Assembly (NCBI GenBank): GCA_963847575.1
Contig: CAWKAL010000054.1
Coordinates: 1-41,704, forward strand
Source of the DNA: JASBSR01 sp963847575
GTDB lineage: Bacteria; Pseudomonadota; Gammaproteobacteria; SZUA-229
Length of the DNA stretch: 41,704 bases
Direction of reading: 5' to 3'
The notes under the pieces were generated by a model. The model saw only the letters and a list, made by a program, of their open reading frames with translations. It did no database searches and had not been told where the DNA came from. Made by a program: the position numbers and the translations under genes. Positions 38,928 through 41,704 of this stretch are shown piece by piece; position 1 is the stretch's first letter, and every line of letters starts with the position of its first letter.

Positions 38928-40658
38928 ATGGAACTTCAAACACTTACATTTATTGTTGTCGGCATCACGTTTGCGATTTACATTGGCATTGCCTTCTGGG
39001 CGCGCGCCAGCACCACCAGTGAATTTTATATCGCGGGTGGCGGTATTCACCCGATCGCCAATGGCATGGCAACCGCGGCTGACTGGATGTCTGCAGCATC
39101 ATTTATTTCCATGGCCGGCCTGATTGCGTTCTTCGGTTACGGTGGTTCGGTATTCCTCATGGGCTGGACCGGCGGTTATGTGTTGCTGGCTATGTTACTC
39201 GCGCCCTACCTGCGTAAATACGGCAAGTTCACCGTGCCGGAATTTATCGGTGATCGTTACTACTCGAAAGCCGCGCGTATTGTTGCCGTGGTCTGCCTGA
39301 TCGTGGCATCGGTCACCTATGTTATCGGGCAGATGAAGGGCATCGGTGTTGCGTTCTCACGTTTTCTTGAAGTCAGCTATGAAATGGGCCTGTCGATAGG
39401 CATGGGTATCGTATTCATTTACGCCGTGGTCGGTGGTATGAAGGGCATTACCTATACCCAGATCGCACAATACTGCGTGTTGATTTTTGCCTACACCATA
39501 CCCGCGATATTTATTTCGTTAAACCTGACAGGTAACCCGATACCGCAGCTGGGCCTGGGCAGTATGCTGACCGGGACAGAAACCTACCTGCTGGACCGCC
39601 TCGACCAGGTGGTGACGGAGCTGGGCTTTGCCGAGTACACCACCAGTGCCAGGTTAAGTACCCTGAATACCTTTGTGTATACCCTGTCATTAATGATTGG
39701 TACCGCGGGGTTGCCCCACGTGATTATTCGTTTCTTCACCGTCACCAAGGTGAGTGATGCGCGTATTTCTGCGGGCTGGGCGTTAATTTTTATTACTATT
39801 CTGTACACCACGGCACCTGCAGTGGCCGCTATGGCGCGGTTGAACCTGCATGAAACCATTCATCCCGAGGGCGGGCAGAACCTGGTGTATGACGAACGTC
39901 CGAGCTGGTTCAAGAACTGGGAAAAAACCGGACTGCTGCAGTTTGAAGACAAGAATGGTGATGGCCGTATTACTTATAATGCTGACAAGTCTGCCAATGA
40001 AATGGTCAAGGTCGACCGTGACATTATGGTACTGGCTAATCCGGAAATCGCGCGCCTGCCCAACTGGGTAATCGCACTGGTGGCCGCGGGCGGCCTCGCT
40101 GCAGCATTGTCGACTGCCGCGGGTTTGTTGCTCGCAATAGCCTCGGCGATTTCACATGACTTGCTCAAAGGCGTGTTCAAACCTGAAATTACCGAGAAAC
40201 AGGAACTGCTCGCCAGTCGCATCGCCATGGCCGGCGCCATCGGACTGGCTGGCTACCTGGGATTTAATCCGCCTGATTTCGCGGCGGGGACGGTCGCGCT
40301 GGCGTTCGGCCTGGCGGCTTCATCGATCTTCCCGGCATTGATGATGGGTATATTCAGTAAACGCATTAACCGCGAAGGCGCTATCGCCGGGATGATAGCC
40401 GGTCTGACGATCACGCTATTGTATGTGTTCCAGCACAAGGGCATTATGTTCATAGCCAGTACGTCATACATGGGCGACATGTCGCCCAACTGGTTCTTTG
40501 GGATTGAACCGAATGCGTTTGGTGCTGTAGGCGCAGGTGTCAATTTCGTCATCGCATACGTGGTATCAATGTTGACGCAACCACCGCCCGAACACATTCA
40601 ACACCTGGTGGAAGATATACGTGTGCCGGCGGGTGCAGCGAGCGTGTCTGCTCACTAA
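38928..40658 (+). CDS. Sodium:solute symporter, VC_2705 subfamily
   Basis: SSSF-family transporter of 576 residues, likely taking up acetate or a related short carboxylate. Landmarks are TTSEFYIAGGGIHPIANGMATAADWMSAASF (split as EFYIAGGGIHPIANG and WMSAASFISMAG), YIGQMKGIGVAFSRFLEVSYEMG-type helix 5, IGTAGLPHVIIRFFTV, and GGLAAALSTAAGLLLAIASAISHDL. A soluble insert at about residues 310-370 contains DKNGDGRITYN, an EF-hand-like loop. ActP is the nearest named relative, but the DUF4212 partner and CrbS neighbour mark the VC_2705 type. A terminator follows. Confidence 0.93.
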   Translation: MELQTLTFIVVGITFAIYIGIAFWARASTTSEFYIAGGGIHPIANGMATAADWMSAASFISMAGLIAFFGYGGSVFLMGWTGGYVLLAMLLAPYLRKYGKFTVPEFIGDRYYSKAARIVAVVCLIVASVTYVIGQMKGIGVAFSRFLEVSYEMGLSIGMGIVFIYAVVGGMKGITYTQIAQYCVLIFAYTIPAIFISLNLTGNPIPQLGLGSMLTGTETYLLDRLDQVVTELGFAEYTTSARLSTLNTFVYTLSLMIGTAGLPHVIIRFFTVTKVSDARISAGWALIFITILYTTAPAVAAMARLNLHETIHPEGGQNLVYDERPSWFKNWEKTGLLQFEDKNGDGRITYNADKSANEMVKVDRDIMVLANPEIARLPNWVIALVAAGGLAAALSTAAGLLLAIASAISHDLLKGVFKPEITEKQELLASRIAMAGAIGLAGYLGFNPPDFAAGTVALAFGLAASSIFPALMMGIFSKRINREGAIAGMIAGLTITLLYVFQHKGIMFIASTSYMGDMSPNWFFGIEPNAFGAVGAGVNFVIAYVVSMLTQPPPEHIQHLVEDIRVPAGAASVSAH

Positions 40659-40739
40659 CGGCTGTTCAATGCACGCGCGTATGTATGATGTGCGCGTGTT
40701 TTGACAATATCGTCTTCAGGCGTTGAATATTCACCTGGA

Positions 40740-40765
40740 CCGGGCATCGTGAGATGCCCGGTTTT
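40740..40765 (+). terminator. Intrinsic terminator of the symporter operon
   Basis: The nine-base stem CCGGGCATC with GATGCCCGG closes a GTGA loop and is followed by TTTT. It lies 82 bases after the symporter stop. Confidence 0.9.
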
Positions 40766-40777
40766 GAGGTTTATGGT

Positions 40778-41278
40778 ATGCAAATTCTAAAGAATAAACA
40801 TCTAATCCTCGCCATGTTTGTTGCGCCGTTGCTGGCGATTCTTGCGTATTTCGCGGTTGACTACGCGGTGTCAGAAGAACCCCATGCAGCTCAACCGGGT
40901 GAGAGCTACCGGCTGGCCGCGATGTCGAACTGTCGTTACCAGAGTGGATTGTGCACACTCAGGAATGGCGATGTCGAAATGACACTGCGTGCGCGACATA
41001 TCGCTGATTCAGATATTGAGCTGAGCCTGGATTCAGAGTTTGCGCTGAAAAATGCACTGCTCTCTGTGGTGTATGGAGATGCAGACTCCCCGCCGGTCCC
41101 GATGCAAAGTCCTGATCAGCACGACGCGGCCTTCAGCGCGATAATCCGGCTACAAGACCCCGAGCAAAGTTTATTGCGCCTGGTTGTAGAACTGTCGGGC
41201 GCATTGTATTACGCTGAGACCACGGCAATTTTTGTTGATTACGAAACCGCGTTCACGCGTGAAAATTTTTCGAATTAA
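40778..41278 (+). CDS. Membrane-anchored protein of unknown function
   Basis: I do not recognise a named family. The product of about 166 residues has one N-terminal anchor (LILAMFVAPLLAILAYFAVDYAV, residues about 9-31) and a probably periplasmic domain. The domain contains SYRLAAMSNCRYQSGLCTL with two Cys eight residues apart, likely a disulfide, then a beta-rich stretch (VEMTLRARHI, IELSLDSEF). Similar genes are seen near VC_2705-type symporters in my memory, but I cannot name one. The ATG at 40778 is chosen because the frame's earlier ATG at 40754 lies in the terminator hairpin. It is outside the symporter transcript unless there is readthrough. Confidence 0.75.
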   Translation: MQILKNKHLILAMFVAPLLAILAYFAVDYAVSEEPHAAQPGESYRLAAMSNCRYQSGLCTLRNGDVEMTLRARHIADSDIELSLDSEFALKNALLSVVYGDADSPPVPMQSPDQHDAAFSAIIRLQDPEQSLLRLVVELSGALYYAETTAIFVDYETAFTRENFSN

Positions 41279-41337
41279 AAAATTCCATACAATTAGCTTT
41301 GAGCCACTAAATATTTTGCCATCACTGGAGTGTGAAA

Positions 41338-41704
41338 ATGGTCAGTGAAGCAGGCGATGTGCAAAGCTTTCTGGCGCAGCACCCGCCGTTCGATCAGTTG
41401 TCTGAAAGCCAGCTTGAGTTTGCAAGTGCCAATATCCTTGTCGCCTTCAGCAAGTCGGGCAGTGAGTTAAAACCAGGCAAGGCCAGTGAAGGCGGCGCAG
41501 ATTCGCCTGGCATTGGCATGTTGATTGTGCGCTCGGGTAGTATCGAGGTACGCGATGGCCAGGGTTCGCTGATTGATCGACTCAGCAGTGGTGATTATCT
41601 TGTGCCCGAACTGCTGTACAACGGCGCTGTTGTCGATCCGCGTGTCAGCGTGCTTGAAGACTGTCTATATTATGAATTAACCACTTCGGCATTTCGTTCA
41701 CTTC
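41338..41704 (+). CDS. Cyclic nucleotide-binding / DUF294-like protein, N-terminal part
   Basis: Partial gene; the window ends before its stop. Translation from the ATG at 41338 (GGAG seven bases upstream) gives an open 122-residue start. It reads FLAQHPPFDQLSESQLEFASANI, then a cyclic-nucleotide-binding-like beta roll (LIVRSGSIEVRDGQGSLIDRLSSGDYLVPELL). The PFDQL and GSIEVRD-type words match the cNMP domain of proteins that continue into CBS pairs and a DUF294 nucleotidyltransferase, which often lie beside VC_2705-type symporters and crbS. Only the first domain is visible, so the rest is inferred. Confidence 0.8.
   Translation, partial: MVSEAGDVQSFLAQHPPFDQLSESQLEFASANILVAFSKSGSELKPGKASEGGADSPGIGMLIVRSGSIEVRDGQGSLIDRLSSGDYLVPELLYNGAVVDPRVSVLEDCLYYELTTSAFRSL

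Overview
The window looks like a chromosomal stretch of a free-living, respiring gammaproteobacterium outside the Enterobacterales. The evidence is gene order. An HtrA-type protease sits beside hisC, as algW does in Pseudomonas. A second block reads petABC - sspAB - diaA/gmhA - yraN - lpoA - rsmI, and a third reads dsbD - fxsA - groESL. groESL carries a CIRCE (HrcA) operator rather than only a sigma-32 promoter, which fits deep-branching gammaproteobacteria (Chromatiales/Xanthomonadales-like) better than the enterics. No rRNA, tRNA, CRISPR array, insertion sequence or prophage was recognised.

Layout. 0-2.5 kb: hisC (heavily frame-disrupted) and a convergent DegS/AlgW protease. 2.6-6.3 kb: cytochrome bc1 (petABC), then sspA-sspB. 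6.4-9.3 kb, minus strand: lpoA-yraN-diaA. 9.4-11.4 kb, plus strand: rsmI, a TraB/GumN protein and a TfoX C-terminal-domain protein. 11.5-17.3 kb, minus strand: a long run of dsbD, a lipoprotein, a TlpA-like thioredoxin, aroQ, accB, accC and a DUF1304 protein. 17.4-20.2 kb: fxsA and groES-groEL with promoter, CIRCE and terminator. 20.2-22.4 kb: repeat-rich DNA around a small secreted protein with a class II CRP-type promoter, then a membrane protein with a histone-H1-like tail. 22.5-26.8 kb: Sel1-repeat protein, DUF2788 protein, and an envelope cluster (redoxin, unknown, Tat-exported FecR-domain protein, divergent beta-barrel). 26.8-29.5 kb: trhP (frame-disrupted) and a Cu/Zn-efflux-type permease. 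29.8-32.5 kb: DUF1015 and HerA-like DUF853 proteins. 32.7-41.7 kb: a DcaP-like porin, the CrbR/CrbS two-component system, a DUF4212/VC_2705-type symporter, an unknown protein, and a cyclic-nucleotide-binding protein cut off by the window end.

Two themes stand out. (1) The last 9 kb reads as a carboxylate (acetate-type) sensing and uptake module. A near-perfect palindromic box upstream of the symporter shares an exact 10-mer with a box upstream of the porin, so one regulator, most simply CrbR, may control both. (2) Intergenic DNA is rich in composite inverted and direct repeats. One pair flanks the small CRP-controlled gene and contains a hairpin with a compensatory base-pair change. Another lies across the hisC stop codon.

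Caution on sequence quality: four conserved genes (hisC, degS/algW, petB, trhP) carry about eleven single-base indels between them, mostly one-base insertions beside a like base. Conserved residues continue undisturbed in the shifted frame. This looks like uncorrected consensus error rather than gene decay, so these genes should be treated as probably intact in the organism.
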